The notes: generated from the letters alone by a model not told the origin. A stretch of DNA of 64,000 bases from Streptomyces chryseus (GCF_014650755.1 NZ_BMVO01000001.1:951555-1015554); one strand, 5' to 3'; shown: positions 24,929 through 34,494, counted from the first letter of the stretch. Numbers and translations: made by a program.

Positions 24929-27846
24929 GCCAGTGCCGGCGCCCCGGGTGCGAGGGCACGTACGAGGACATGGGCGGCGGTGAGTTCTACTGCGACACCT
25001 GCGGTCTCGCGCCGGTCGTCCCGCCCACGGGGTCACCCGTGTCCGGGAGCGGTCCGGAACTCGGGGAGGGGATGCTCTCGTCCCCGCCGACCGGCATCGC
25101 GGCCGGCGGGCGCGGCGGCGACAGTTCGTCCGCGCGCAGCGGTTCGGGCGCCTCGTCCCGCTCCTCCTCCCGCTCGTCGCGGTCCTCGACGTCGCGCCGC
25201 TCGGTCTCCGGCCGGCTGTCCCGCTCCCTGTCGGGCCCGTCCGCGTCCCGGTCGGTCTCGGTCCGCAGTTCCGGTGCGTCGTCGGGCGCGTCCGGGCGCA
25301 ACCGGCTGGGCGCCGGCCTGGTCTCCGTCCCGGACGTGCCGCGCCCCGACCCGCAGTCCGCGGTGATGGCGCACTCGGAGGTCCCGGAACGCAAGCGGTT
25401 CTGCTCCCGCTCCGACTGCGGGGCCCCGGTGGGGCGTTCGCGCGGGGACCGGAAGGGGCGTACGGAGGGCTTCTGCACCAAGTGCGGCCACCCGTACTCC
25501 TTCGTGCCGAAGCTGGGCGCGGGCGACATCGTGCACGGCCAGTACGAGGTGATGGGCTGCCTGGCGCACGGCGGGCTCGGCTGGGTCTACCTGGCGGTCG
25601 ACCGCGCGGTGTCGGACCGGTGGGTCGTCCTCAAGGGCCTGCTGGACACGGGTGACCAGGACGCGATGGCGGCGGCGATCTCCGAGCGGCGTTTCCTCGC
25701 CGAGATCGAGCACTCCAACATCGTCCGCATCTACAACTTCGTCGAGCACCTCGACCAGCGCACCGGCTCCATGGACGGCTACATCGTCATGGAGTACGTC
25801 GGCGGCAAGTCGCTCAAGGAGATCGCCAACGAGCGGCGCGGCGCGACGGGCCGGCGGGACCCGCTGCCGGTCGAGCAGGCGTGCGCGTACGGCATCGAGG
25901 CGCTGGAGGCGCTGGGGCACCTGCACAGCCGCAACCTGCTGTACTGCGACTTCAAGGTCGACAACGCCATACAGCAGCAGGACCAGCTGAAGCTCATCGA
26001 CATGGGCGCGGTCCGCAGGATGGACGACGACGAGAGCGCGATCTACGGCACGGTGGGGTACCAGGCGCCCGAGGTCGCGGAGGTCGGCCCGTCGGTCGCC
26101 TCCGACCTCTACACGGTGGCGCGCACGCTGGCCGTGCTGACCTTCGACTTCCAGGGGTACACGAACGTCTTCGTGGACAGCCTGCCCGACCCCGGCCACA
26201 TCGAGGTCTTCCAGCGGTACGAGTCGTTCTACCGGCTGCTGGTCCGGGCGACCGACCCGGACCCGGCACGGCGGTTCGCGTCGGCGGCGGAGATGGCGGA
26301 GCAGCTGACGGGCGTGCTGCGGGAGGTCGTGGCGGTCCAGACGGGCCGCCCGCGCCCGGCGCTCTCGACGCTGTTCGGCCCGGAACTGCGCGTCGCGGAC
26401 ACCCAGTTGTTCGCGGAGCTGACGGGCGACGTCTCGCTGCTGGGCGGCCGGTCGGCCCCGGCGGGACGACGGGCGCGGCGCGCGGCGGCGGGGGCCCCGG
26501 TCGGTGGGCCGGGGGTGCCGGCCGTCGTGCCGGCGCAGAGCGCGGGGCCCGGTTCGGCGGGCGTCCTGCCCGGTGTGCCCCAGGGGTACGCCGTCGCGGG
26601 CGCCCCGGGGCGCGGCACCGGCGGGCACACCGGCGCTTCACCGCTGGGCGGCGGGGCGTACGGAGCGGGGGGTACGGGATCATCGGCCTCCGGGACCATC
26701 GGCGGCGACCCCACCCGGTCGGGCCCGTACGACGGCGCCCACGCCGGAGCGGGCAGGCGGCCCGGCGGCGCACCGCCCCTGCCCGGTGGCGGCGGGGCCG
26801 GGGCGCCCCACCCCGCCACGCAGGCCGCCGTGCCCGCGCCCGTGACCGTGCCCGGGGCCGTCGCACCGCCGGGGGCCGCTCCCGGCGTCGGGCCCGGCGG
26901 CGTACCGGCGCTGTCGCCCTACCTCGCGCCCCTGAAGACGGCGCCGACCGCGCTCGCGCTGCCCGTGCCGCGGGTCGACCCGGACGACCCCAACGCCGGT
27001 TTCCTCGCGGGTCTGCTGGCGTCCGCGCCGGCGGAGCTCGTCGCCGCGCTCCAGGCCGCCCCCGCGGACTCCGTCGAGCGCCGGCTGCGCGAGCTGCGGG
27101 CCCGGCTGGAGATGGACGAACGGGGCGTGGCGGCCGAGGCGTTGCGCACGCTGGAGCTCCAGCACCCCGACGACTGGCGGGTCGTCTGGTACCGGGGCGT
27201 CGCCTCCCTCGTCTCGGGGGACCACGAGGACGCCGCCCTGTCCTTCGACGCCGTGTACGACGCGTTCCCCGGCGAGGCCGCGCCCAAGCTCGCGCTGGCC
27301 GTGTGCGCCGAGGTGCTCGGGCAGCTCGACAACGCGGCCGAGTACTACCGCCTCGTCTGGGCGACCGACCCGAGTTACGTCAGCGCCGCGTTCGGCCTCG
27401 CCCGCGTCCAGCTCGCGGCGGGCGACCGGCCCAGCGCCGTGCGCACGCTGGAGTCCGTGCCGGAGGCGTCGATCCACTACACGGCGGCCCGGGTCGCCGC
27501 CGTACGCGCGCGCCTTCGCCGGCGCGCCGCGCGGGAGGAGCTCATCGACGACCTGACGGCGGCGGCCGCCCAGGTGGAGGCCCTGGAGCACTTCGGACTC
27601 GACGCGGTACGCCGGGAGCAGCTGGCCACCGAGGTGCTGGGCACCGCGCTGGACTGGGTACTCTCCGGTGGGCACGGGGCTCGCCCCGCGCAGACCGCGC
27701 TGCTCGGCAGCCGACTGGACGAGCGCGGACTGCGCTTCGGTCTGGAACGCTCGTACCGGGTGCTCGCCCGGCTCGCGCAGCGCGGCGAGGAGAGGATCGA
27801 CCTGGTGGAACGGGCAAACCGTTTCCGCCCCCGGACCTGGGTGTGA
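24925..27846 (+). CDS. pknG: PknG-type serine/threonine protein kinase
   Basis: The 973-residue soluble kinase starts with a zinc ribbon (C4, C9, C23, C26). A Ser/Arg-rich low-complexity stretch follows (about 70-140), then a rubredoxin-like metal site (C160, C165, C184, C187). The kinase domain runs from about 205 to 480, with the ATP lysine K237 in VVLKGLL, catalytic D342 in YCDFKVDN, and metal-binding D359 in DMG instead of DFG. A Gly/Pro-rich linker and a C-terminal TPR domain follow (about 690-973). This is the PknG layout, where the redox site and TPR region control activity. In mycobacteria and corynebacteria PknG phosphorylates FHA proteins to tune 2-oxoglutarate/glutamate metabolism. 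Here an FHA gene lies downstream. Confidence 0.93.
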   Translation: MSQCRRPGCEGTYEDMGGGEFYCDTCGLAPVVPPTGSPVSGSGPELGEGMLSSPPTGIAAGGRGGDSSSARSGSGASSRSSSRSSRSSTSRRSVSGRLSRSLSGPSASRSVSVRSSGASSGASGRNRLGAGLVSVPDVPRPDPQSAVMAHSEVPERKRFCSRSDCGAPVGRSRGDRKGRTEGFCTKCGHPYSFVPKLGAGDIVHGQYEVMGCLAHGGLGWVYLAVDRAVSDRWVVLKGLLDTGDQDAMAAAISERRFLAEIEHSNIVRIYNFVEHLDQRTGSMDGYIVMEYVGGKSLKEIANERRGATGRRDPLPVEQACAYGIEALEALGHLHSRNLLYCDFKVDNAIQQQDQLKLIDMGAVRRMDDDESAIYGTVGYQAPEVAEVGPSVASDLYTVARTLAVLTFDFQGYTNVFVDSLPDPGHIEVFQRYESFYRLLVRATDPDPARRFASAAEMAEQLTGVLREVVAVQTGRPRPALSTLFGPELRVADTQLFAELTGDVSLLGGRSAPAGRRARRAAAGAPVGGPGVPAVVPAQSAGPGSAGVLPGVPQGYAVAGAPGRGTGGHTGASPLGGGAYGAGGTGSSASGTIGGDPTRSGPYDGAHAGAGRRPGGAPPLPGGGGAGAPHPATQAAVPAPVTVPGAVAPPGAAPGVGPGGVPALSPYLAPLKTAPTALALPVPRVDPDDPNAGFLAGLLASAPAELVAALQAAPADSVERRLRELRARLEMDERGVAAEALRTLELQHPDDWRVVWYRGVASLVSGDHEDAALSFDAVYDAFPGEAAPKLALAVCAEVLGQLDNAAEYYRLVWATDPSYVSAAFGLARVQLAAGDRPSAVRTLESVPEASIHYTAARVAAVRARLRRRAAREELIDDLTAAAAQVEALEHFGLDAVRREQLATEVLGTALDWVLSGGHGARPAQTALLGSRLDERGLRFGLERSYRVLARLAQRGEERIDLVERANRFRPRTWV

Positions 27847-27849
27847 AAG

Positions 27850-29148
27850 ATGTCGCAGATGCGCCGGCCGCCTGCTGAGCCGACCTGCCCCGGCTGTGAA
27901 GAGCCATTGGAGCCCGGGGACTTGTTCTGCGGCGCGTGCGGGTACGACCTGTCCGCCTTGGCGCAGCCGCCCGTGGACCACCCCACGGTGGCCATCACCG
28001 TGCCGCCCGGGACGGGCGCAGCCGTGGGGCCCGGCACCGCGCCGCCGCCCCCGGCCGTCCGGTACGACGATCCGCCCCGGGGCGCGCCCGCGCCGGGCAT
28101 CGACGACTTCGAACTCGCGGCCCCCGGGCCCGTACCCGCGCGACCGGAGGCGGAGCCGCCGCCCGCCGACCCCCGCTCCGCCGCCCCCGGGCCGGCGCCC
28201 GCCGCCGGCCCGGCCGCGAAGGTGTGCGTCGCGTGCCGCACCGGCCGGATCGACCCGGACGGCTACTGCGAGAACTGCGGCCACGCGCAGCCCCGCGAGC
28301 GCGACCACACGGAGCAGGAGCTGGACGCGGTCGCCGCCGTCAGCGACCGTGGGCTGCGCCACCACCGCAACGAGGACGCGTTCGCGGTCTCGGCGGCGGC
28401 CCTGCCCGACGGTTCGCCCGCCGTCGTCGCGATCGTCTGCGACGGCGTGTCGTCGGCGACCCGCCCCGACGAGGCGTCGGCAGCCGCCGCGACCGCCGCC
28501 AACGAGGCCCTGCTGGATGCCCTGCCGCGCGGCACGCATCCGCAGCAGGCGATGCACGAGGCGATCGTCGCGGCGGCCGAGTCGGTCAACCTCCTGGCCG
28601 CCGACCCGGACCAGGGCCCGGAGCACGATCCGCACCGGCACACGAACGCACCGGCCTGCACGCTGGTCGGCGCGATCGTGGCGAGCGGTCTGCTCGTCGT
28701 CGGCTGGGTCGGCGACAGCCGCGTCTACTGGGTCCCCGACGACCGCACCGCGCCGCCCGCCCGGCTCACCGAGGACGACTCGTGGGCGGCCCAGATGGTG
28801 GCCGCGGGCCTGATGAACGAGGCGGAGGCGTACGCCGACGAGCGCGCCCACGCGATCACCGGCTGGCTCGGCGCCGACGCGTACGAACTGGAGCCGCACA
28901 CCGCTTCGTTCAAGCCGGACCGGCCGGGCGTGGTGGTGGTGTGCACCGACGGCCTGTGGAACTACGCGGAGGCGGCCCACGAGATGGCGCTGGCCGCGCC
29001 GGCCGACGCCGCGGCCCGTCCGCTGCACTGCGCCCAGGTGCTGGTGGGGCACGCGCTCGACGGCGGGGGCCACGACAACGTAACAGTGGCCGTGCTGCCG
29101 TTCGCCGTGCCGGAGCAAGGGGCAGGATCGGCCTACGGCACGGCGTAA
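27850..29148 (+). CDS. PP2C-type Ser/Thr phosphatase with zinc ribbons
   Basis: The 432-residue product has two zinc ribbons: C13, C16, C27, C30, and a second pair set near residues 121-140 (CVACRTGRIDPDGYCENCG). A PP2C phosphatase domain follows. Its metal-binding and family motifs are SDRGLRHHRNEDAF, VCDGVSS, WVGDSRVYW, CTDGLWNYAE and GGHDNVTVAVL. It starts three bases after the pknG stop and is the natural opposing phosphatase for that kinase. No membrane helix is present, so it is cytoplasmic. Confidence 0.9.
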   Translation: MSQMRRPPAEPTCPGCEEPLEPGDLFCGACGYDLSALAQPPVDHPTVAITVPPGTGAAVGPGTAPPPPAVRYDDPPRGAPAPGIDDFELAAPGPVPARPEAEPPPADPRSAAPGPAPAAGPAAKVCVACRTGRIDPDGYCENCGHAQPRERDHTEQELDAVAAVSDRGLRHHRNEDAFAVSAAALPDGSPAVVAIVCDGVSSATRPDEASAAAATAANEALLDALPRGTHPQQAMHEAIVAAAESVNLLAADPDQGPEHDPHRHTNAPACTLVGAIVASGLLVVGWVGDSRVYWVPDDRTAPPARLTEDDSWAAQMVAAGLMNEAEAYADERAHAITGWLGADAYELEPHTASFKPDRPGVVVVCTDGLWNYAEAAHEMALAAPADAAARPLHCAQVLVGHALDGGGHDNVTVAVLPFAVPEQGAGSAYGTA

Positions 29149-29263
29149 GGCCCCCCGCTTCCCCGACCAGACCCGTCACTCACTCACCGCCTCGACCACC
29201 CGCACCGCCTCTCGTACGGAGGGGCGGGGAGCGAGTCCGTCCGTCTTGAGGAGCCGATTGACC

Positions 29264-30634
29264 ATGGCCAACTTCTCCAAGTCGCGCGTGCCGCAGTTCT
29301 CCGTCGACGTCTACCAGAACGAGTACCTGCCGGAGGGCGGGCGCGAGGTCAACGCGATCGTCACGGTGACCTCCACCGGGGGCGGCACGAGCGGGGCCGC
29401 CGCGCTGCTCGCCGGAGCCGGGGCCTCGCCCGCGTACATACCGGCGGGACAGGGGCCCGGGCCGGCCGCCGCCGTCGTGATCATGGTCGACTGCTCGGGG
29501 TCGATGGAGTACCCGCCGACCAAGATGCGCAACGCGCGGGAGGCGACGGCGGCCGCCGTCGACACCCTGCGCGACGGTGTCGCCTTCGCCGTCGTCAGCG
29601 GTACGCACCAGGCCAAGGAGGTCTACCCCGGCGACGGACGCCTCGCGACCGCGAGCGAGGCGACCAGGGCGCAGGCCAAGGAGGCCCTGTACCGGCTGAC
29701 CGCGGGCGGCGGCACGGCGATCAGCACCTGGCTGCGGCTCGCCGACCAGCTGCTCGCCCGGGCCGACGTGCCGATCCGGCACGGCGTCCTGCTGACCGAC
29801 GGACGCAACGAGCACGAGTCGCCCAAGCACCTGCGGGACGCGCTCGAAGCCTGCGCGGGCCGCTTCACCTGTGACGCGCGCGGCGTCGGCACGGACTGGG
29901 ACGTGAAAGAGGTCACGGGCATCGCCTCGGCGCTGCTCGGCACGGCCGACATCGTCGCCGACCCCAGCGGCCTCGCGGCGGACTTCACACAGATGATGCG
30001 CAAGGCGATGGGCAAGGAGGTCGCGGACGTGGCGCTGCGGCTGTGGACGCCCGTCGGCGCGGAGATCAGGTTCGTGAAGCAGGTCGCACCGGCCGTCGAG
30101 GACCTGACCGGGCGCCGCACCGAGGCCGGCCCGCGCGCCGGGGACTACCCGACGGGCTCCTGGGGCGACGAGTCCCGCGACTACCACGTGTGCGTACGGG
30201 TCCCGGAAGCCGGTGTCGGCCAGGAGATGCTCGCGGCCCGCGTCTCGCTCGTGCTGCCCGACCCGCCGGGCGGTACGCCGCAGACGCTCTCCCAGGGGCT
30301 CGTACGGGCGGTGTGGACGGACGACATGGTCGCCTCCACGTCCATCAACCCGCAGGTGGCGCACTACACAGGCCAGGCCGAACTGGCCCATGTCATCCAA
30401 CAGGGGATCGAAGCACGCAAGTCCGGTGATTTCGACGGAGCCACGGCCAAACTGGGCCGTGCGGTGCAGTTGGCGGCGGCCTCGGGGAACGCGGACACCG
30501 CGAAACTCCTTTCGAAGGTGGTGGACGTCGTCGACGCGACGACCGGTACTGTGCGACTCAAGGCGAAGGTCGCGGAGGCGGACGAGATGACCCTCGAAAC
30601 GCGCTCCACCAAGACAGTTCGCGTCAAGAAGTAA
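29264..30634 (+). CDS. von Willebrand factor A domain protein
   Basis: The 456-residue product starts at ATG 29264 with GAGGAG upstream. It contains a vWA domain (about residues 60-250) with an intact MIDAS metal motif, D76-C-S78-G-S80, and LTDGRNEHES near residue 180. A beta-rich domain and a helical C-terminal region follow. vWA proteins mediate metal-dependent protein contacts. Here the protein has no signal peptide and sits between a phosphatase and an FHA protein, suggesting an intracellular assembly or effector role in the same pathway. Confidence 0.85.
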   Translation: MANFSKSRVPQFSVDVYQNEYLPEGGREVNAIVTVTSTGGGTSGAAALLAGAGASPAYIPAGQGPGPAAAVVIMVDCSGSMEYPPTKMRNAREATAAAVDTLRDGVAFAVVSGTHQAKEVYPGDGRLATASEATRAQAKEALYRLTAGGGTAISTWLRLADQLLARADVPIRHGVLLTDGRNEHESPKHLRDALEACAGRFTCDARGVGTDWDVKEVTGIASALLGTADIVADPSGLAADFTQMMRKAMGKEVADVALRLWTPVGAEIRFVKQVAPAVEDLTGRRTEAGPRAGDYPTGSWGDESRDYHVCVRVPEAGVGQEMLAARVSLVLPDPPGGTPQTLSQGLVRAVWTDDMVASTSINPQVAHYTGQAELAHVIQQGIEARKSGDFDGATAKLGRAVQLAAASGNADTAKLLSKVVDVVDATTGTVRLKAKVAEADEMTLETRSTKTVRVKK

Positions 30635-30700
30635 CCAAAAAGCTGCGAGAAGTACCGATTTGCGGCCTTCGGGCCGGACGAGAGAGGGGGAAGCGCCGAC

Positions 30701-31861
30701 ATGCCGACCTGCCCCAACGGACACCAGTCGGGTTCCGACGACTGGTGCGAGGTCTGCGGCCACCGCATGGCCGGCGCCGTGCCGCCGCCTCCCCCGCCGC
30801 CGCCCCCCGCTCCCGGTTATGGCTACCCGCAGGGTCCCGGCCCTGGTCCCGGGCCCGCCTCCGCTCCCGGTTCCGGTTACGGCTTCCCGCCGCCCGGGCC
30901 CGACGCCACCGCCCAGGCGGAGATCTGCCCGCAGTGCCGCACGCCGCGCGAGGCGATGGCTCCGTTCTGTGAGGAGTGCCGCTGGAACTACCTCACGAAC
31001 ACAGCGACCTCCTACACGCCCGTGGCCCCGCAGAACTCCGGTCCCGCTCCCGGCCTCAACCTGCCGCCCGGTTTCCAGGCGCGGCCCCAGGGGCAGCCGC
31101 AGGGCCCGCCGCCGTACGAGTACCAGGGCTCGCGCCCGTCGCAGATGAACCGGCCGGCCGAGCCGCTGGCGCCCGAGCAGTCGGGGCGGCAGGCGCCGCC
31201 GCAGGCCTTCCAGCAGCCGCCGTTCCAGCAGCAGCCGGGCCCGCCGCCGTCGTTCCAGCAGCAGGCACCGCCCGCGCCGCCGCCACAGCACCAGCAGCCG
31301 CTGGCGCCCCCGCAGCGGGACCGCAACGGCGACGACGACTGGATGTTGCCCCCGCCGTCTCGGCAGCAGCCGGGCCCGCCGCCGTCGTTCCAGCAGCAGG
31401 CACCCCAGCAGTCGCAGCCGCCTCAGCAGCAGTACCCGGGGCAGGCGCCCGCGCCGGCCGGCTGGACGGCGACCGTGGGCCCGGACCGTGAGTACTTCAT
31501 GGCGATGATGCAGCGCAGCGGCCCCGACGCCGCGGGCCTCAACCTGCCCGCGTACTCGCCCGAGCAGCAGCGCCCGCTCACCGGCAACCAGGTCACCATC
31601 GGCCGCCGCCGCCACAGCACGGGCGAGGCGCCCGACATCGACCTGGCCGTGCCCCCGGAGGACCCGGGCGTCTCGCACCAGCACGCGGTCCTGGTCCAGC
31701 AGCCCGACGGCTCCTGGGCGGTCGTCGACCAGAACTCGACGAACGGCACCACGGTGAACGGCGCCGAGGACCCGATCCAGCCCTACGTCCCCGTCCCGCT
31801 CCAGGACGGCGACCGCGTCCACGTGGGCGCGTGGACGACGATCACGGTACGAAGGGGCTAG
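30701..31861 (+). CDS. FHA-domain protein with zinc ribbons and Pro/Gln-rich linker
   Basis: The 386-residue product has an N-terminal zinc ribbon (C4 with CEVC), a poly-proline run (residues about 27-36) and a second zinc ribbon (CPQCRTPREAMAPFCEEC). A long Pro/Gln/Gly-rich linker follows, in which the block QQPGPPPSFQQQAP occurs twice. The C-terminal FHA domain (about 295-386) keeps the phosphothreonine-binding pattern: IGRRR, GVSHQHAVL and NSTNGT. FHA proteins bind phosphothreonine, and PknG targets in relatives include FHA proteins (OdhI/GarA type). This one is larger and likely a scaffold. It ends the operon. Confidence 0.88.
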   Translation: MPTCPNGHQSGSDDWCEVCGHRMAGAVPPPPPPPPPAPGYGYPQGPGPGPGPASAPGSGYGFPPPGPDATAQAEICPQCRTPREAMAPFCEECRWNYLTNTATSYTPVAPQNSGPAPGLNLPPGFQARPQGQPQGPPPYEYQGSRPSQMNRPAEPLAPEQSGRQAPPQAFQQPPFQQQPGPPPSFQQQAPPAPPPQHQQPLAPPQRDRNGDDDWMLPPPSRQQPGPPPSFQQQAPQQSQPPQQQYPGQAPAPAGWTATVGPDREYFMAMMQRSGPDAAGLNLPAYSPEQQRPLTGNQVTIGRRRHSTGEAPDIDLAVPPEDPGVSHQHAVLVQQPDGSWAVVDQNSTNGTTVNGAEDPIQPYVPVPLQDGDRVHVGAWTTITVRRG

Positions 31862-31925
31862 CCCGGCCCGGAGTCCCGGCCCCTCCCCGGGGCCGGGGCG
31901 GATCCAGCCGCCCGGCGACCCGCTC

Positions 31926-32903
31926 CTACGCCCCCGCGCCGCGCCCCGGCAGCGGCCACGCGTACGGTCCCCGGGGGTCGTCCAGCCAGGCCCACTCGCC
32001 GTCCTCGGTGATCGTGACGCCGAAGCGTTCCCGCGCGGGCCGCTGCTCCCGGTGCCACAGGGTCAGCGCCTCGTGCGGGTCCAGGCCGCCCGCGGTCAGG
32101 GCCAGCATGAAGCGGAAGAGGTCGTTCTCCAGCACCCGCCGCGGCAGCCCGCCCACGTGCCGGGGCGGGCCCTCCCCCACCGCGCCGCGCAACGGGACGA
32201 AGTACGCCGGGGTGTGCAGGAAGCGTCCCTCGGCGTGCGCGGTGTCCCGTACGTCCAGGGCGATCAGCCCGGTCGCCAGCGGCGCCAGGATCCGCGCGCC
32301 CGGCCGGCACTGCGCGATCCAGGCGCGCGGCACGGACGGCAGGGCGCAGGTCGCGATGATCCGGTCGAACGGGGCCCGGGCGGGACACCCGAGCGCGCCG
32401 TCGCCCGTGACGACCGCCGGGTGGTGGCCCGCGGCCGCCAGATGACCGCGCGCCGACTCGGTGATCTCCGGTTCGAGGTCGACGGTGGTGACCAGCTCGT
32501 CGCCGAGGCGGTGCGAGAGGAGCGCCGCGTTGTAGCCGGTGCCCGCGCCGATCTCCAGCACGGCGTGCCCGTCCCGTACGCGCAGCTCGTCCAGCATCCC
32601 CGCCATCAGCGAGGGCTGGCTGCTGGAGGAGACCAGCTCGCCGCCGCGCATGCGCGTGGCCAGCGGCGTGTCCGAGTACACCCCGCGCAGCCACCGCTCC
32701 CGCCGCCGGGGATCGCGGTCCTCACCCCACAGCCGCTCGTGGCCGGCCGGGCCGTTGACGAAGAAGTACGGCACGAACAGGTGCCGCGGCACCTCGGCGA
32801 AGGCCGCGCGCCAGGCGGGGTCGTCGAGGACCCCGGCCGCCGCCATCTCCGCCACCAGCGCGGCCCGGGCCTCGGCGTACATGTCCGTGTGAGGTGCGCC
32901 CAT
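31926..32903 (-). CDS. pcm: Protein-L-isoaspartate O-methyltransferase family protein
   Basis: The 325-residue SAM-dependent methyltransferase has N-terminal AFAEVPRHLFVPYFF and motif I VLEIGAGTGYNAALL, followed by VTTVDLEPEI and GDGALGCPARAPFDRIIATCALPSVPRAWI. These match the PCMT family, which repairs isoaspartyl residues. An additional C-terminal region of about 90 residues follows, as in the longer actinobacterial branch; some of that branch methylate peptides in RiPP pathways, but no such context is seen here. It is convergent with the FHA gene. Confidence 0.82.
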   Translation of the reverse strand: MGAPHTDMYAEARAALVAEMAAAGVLDDPAWRAAFAEVPRHLFVPYFFVNGPAGHERLWGEDRDPRRRERWLRGVYSDTPLATRMRGGELVSSSSQPSLMAGMLDELRVRDGHAVLEIGAGTGYNAALLSHRLGDELVTTVDLEPEITESARGHLAAAGHHPAVVTGDGALGCPARAPFDRIIATCALPSVPRAWIAQCRPGARILAPLATGLIALDVRDTAHAEGRFLHTPAYFVPLRGAVGEGPPRHVGGLPRRVLENDLFRFMLALTAGGLDPHEALTLWHREQRPARERFGVTITEDGEWAWLDDPRGPYAWPLPGRGAGA

Positions 32904-33036
32904 ACGCCCACTGTCGCGCGGCGCGGGCCGCCGGGCGAGCGGCTGGAGGCGCCGGGGACGGTGGGGTGGCCGGGAACAGCGGGCGGCCGGTCCTAGTCCT
33001 TAGGTCGTCGGCCGGTCCGTCTGAGACGATGGACGC

Positions 33037-33441
33037 GTGAAAGAGATTCCGCGCGGCACGCTTCAGGAGCAGACCTTCTACGAGCAGGTCGGCGGCGAGG
33101 AGACCTTTCGGCGCCTGGTGCACCGGTTCTACCAGGGAGTCGCGGAGGACCCGCTGCTCAAGCCCATGTACCCGGAGGAGGACCTGGGACCCGCCGAGGA
33201 GCGGCTCGCCCTCTTCCTGATGCAGTACTGGGGCGGGCCCCGCACGTACAGCGACAACCGGGGCCACCCGCGCCTGCGGATGCGGCACGCGCCGTTCACC
33301 GTCGACAAGGCCGCGCACGACGCCTGGCTCAGGCACATGCGCGTCGCCGTCGACGACATCGGTCTGTCCGAGGAGCACGAGCGGCAGTTGTGGAACTACC
33401 TCACGTACGCCGCCGCGTCGATGCTCAACACCGACGGCTGA
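33037..33441 (+). CDS. glbO: Group II truncated haemoglobin
   Basis: The 134-residue product matches the GlbO class: TFYEQVGGEETFRRLVHRFYQGVAEDPLLKPMYPEEDL, then FLMQYWGGPRTYSDNRGHPRLRMRHAPF, with the proximal haem ligand His84 in MRHAPF. A distal-pocket Tyr is in HRFYQ, and Trp residues typical of group II are present. Such globins bind O2 and NO and are linked to protection against oxidative or nitrosative stress. GTG at 33037 is the start, divergent from the pcm gene. Confidence 0.92.
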   Translation: MKEIPRGTLQEQTFYEQVGGEETFRRLVHRFYQGVAEDPLLKPMYPEEDLGPAEERLALFLMQYWGGPRTYSDNRGHPRLRMRHAPFTVDKAAHDAWLRHMRVAVDDIGLSEEHERQLWNYLTYAAASMLNTDG

Positions 33442-33768
33442 ACACCGAGGCCGACCCGCGTCGCGGTGGCCGGCGACTGGAATCCGTCACGATCGCGTCA
33501 CGTCCGCGCTTCTCCTCGCCACCCGGCTCCTGAGCGCCGAACGGGCCGACGAGGGTGCCCTGTTGCGGGCGCACGGCCGTTCCCGGCGGCGCGTCCCCCG
33601 AGGACCACATCGTCGATCCGGCGGGGCAACGACCGGCCCAGTCGCACCCGGGGGGGGCGTCGCGGCCGTCCGGCGGACGGGCCCGCCGGGTTCCGGGCAG
33701 CCGAGCCGCTCGCATCCCGCCGGACGGCTCGGGCCCGCACCCGCACCGGCCCGCGACGACGGCCCCAC
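33442..33768. other. Intergenic region, no convincing gene
   Basis: These 327 bases lie between the globin and a convergent hypothetical gene. They hold several GC-rich dyads, for example CCGTCC-GGC-GGACGG near 33666-33680, which may act as a terminator. I see no protein with family resemblance in any frame. Confidence 0.5.
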
Positions 33769-34494
33769 CTACACCGGAGCCACCGGGAGCACCCCGAGCC
33801 CGGCGCGGCGTACCGCCACCGAGCCGTACGGGGTACGCAGGCGCAGCCAGCCCGCGGCCGACAGCAGTGCCACCGCCGCCGGATCCGCGCCGGGGCGCAG
33901 GAAGCCCAGCGAGTGCGCGGCGTGCACCGCCCGCAGGGGCAGCTCCGTGTCGGCCAGCGTGCGGGACCAGATCTCGCGGCCGACACGGTCCCGGGCTGCC
34001 CGCGTCCGGTCCTCCGGGGCCAATGCCTCGTCCCGCGCGCGGAACTCGGCGACGGCGGCGGCGACGACCGCGCGCATGGCGTCGGTTCCCGGCAGCCCGG
34101 GAACCTGCCGCCATCCGCCCCGGGGCGGCAGCACCCCGGCCCACGGCGGGCCGGTCACCGCCCGCGGCACCAGGACCGCGCCGGTGCCCTCGTCGATGCC
34201 TTCGAGAAGCTCCCCGGCGGAGACGGTGACGTCCAGCTCGCCCGTACCGTCCTCGTCCGCACCGGCACGGCCGCCGGCGCCGCCCCCGGCCGTGACGCCG
34301 ACCGCGAGCCGGGACGTGCGCACGGCCAGCACCTCGAACGACGGCGGCCGTCCGAAAACGGCCACCGCCCCGGTGCCCGCCTGAAGTCGCACCGCCGCGG
34401 CCCGGTCGTAATGGATCAGCCGTCCGAGGAAGGCGGCGAGATCGGCCGCCTCCCCCGCGTCGGCGAGCACCAGCCGCCGCCCGAGCGCCGTCAT
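33769..34494 (-). CDS. Conserved actinobacterial protein of unknown function
   Basis: The 241-residue soluble protein starts MTALGRRLVLADAGEAADLAAFLGRLIHYDRAAAVRLQ and ends with LGFLRPGADPAAVALLSAAGWLRLRTPYGSVAVRR. It has no signal peptide, membrane helix or catalytic motif I recognise. The start overlaps the stop of the upstream thioesterase by four bases (ATGA), indicating translational coupling and perhaps a shared role. The coding bias is typical of the genome, so the gene is likely real. Confidence 0.78.
   Translation of the reverse strand: MTALGRRLVLADAGEAADLAAFLGRLIHYDRAAAVRLQAGTGAVAVFGRPPSFEVLAVRTSRLAVGVTAGGGAGGRAGADEDGTGELDVTVSAGELLEGIDEGTGAVLVPRAVTGPPWAGVLPPRGGWRQVPGLPGTDAMRAVVAAAVAEFRARDEALAPEDRTRAARDRVGREIWSRTLADTELPLRAVHAAHSLGFLRPGADPAAVALLSAAGWLRLRTPYGSVAVRRAGLGVLPVAPV

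Noticed and set aside
25130..25280. TCC/TCG-rich stretch as a possible simple repeat or CRISPR-like array
   Set aside because: It encodes the Ser/Arg-rich linker of PknG, and there are no regular spacers.
31200..31440. CAGCAG/CCGCCG-rich stretch as a possible repeat element
   Set aside because: It encodes the Pro/Gln-rich linker of the FHA protein in frame; the repeats are at protein level.
33442..33768. Possible gene between the globin and the hypothetical protein
   Set aside because: The frames are low-complexity Arg/Pro/Gly translations without ribosome-binding sites or codon bias continuity.
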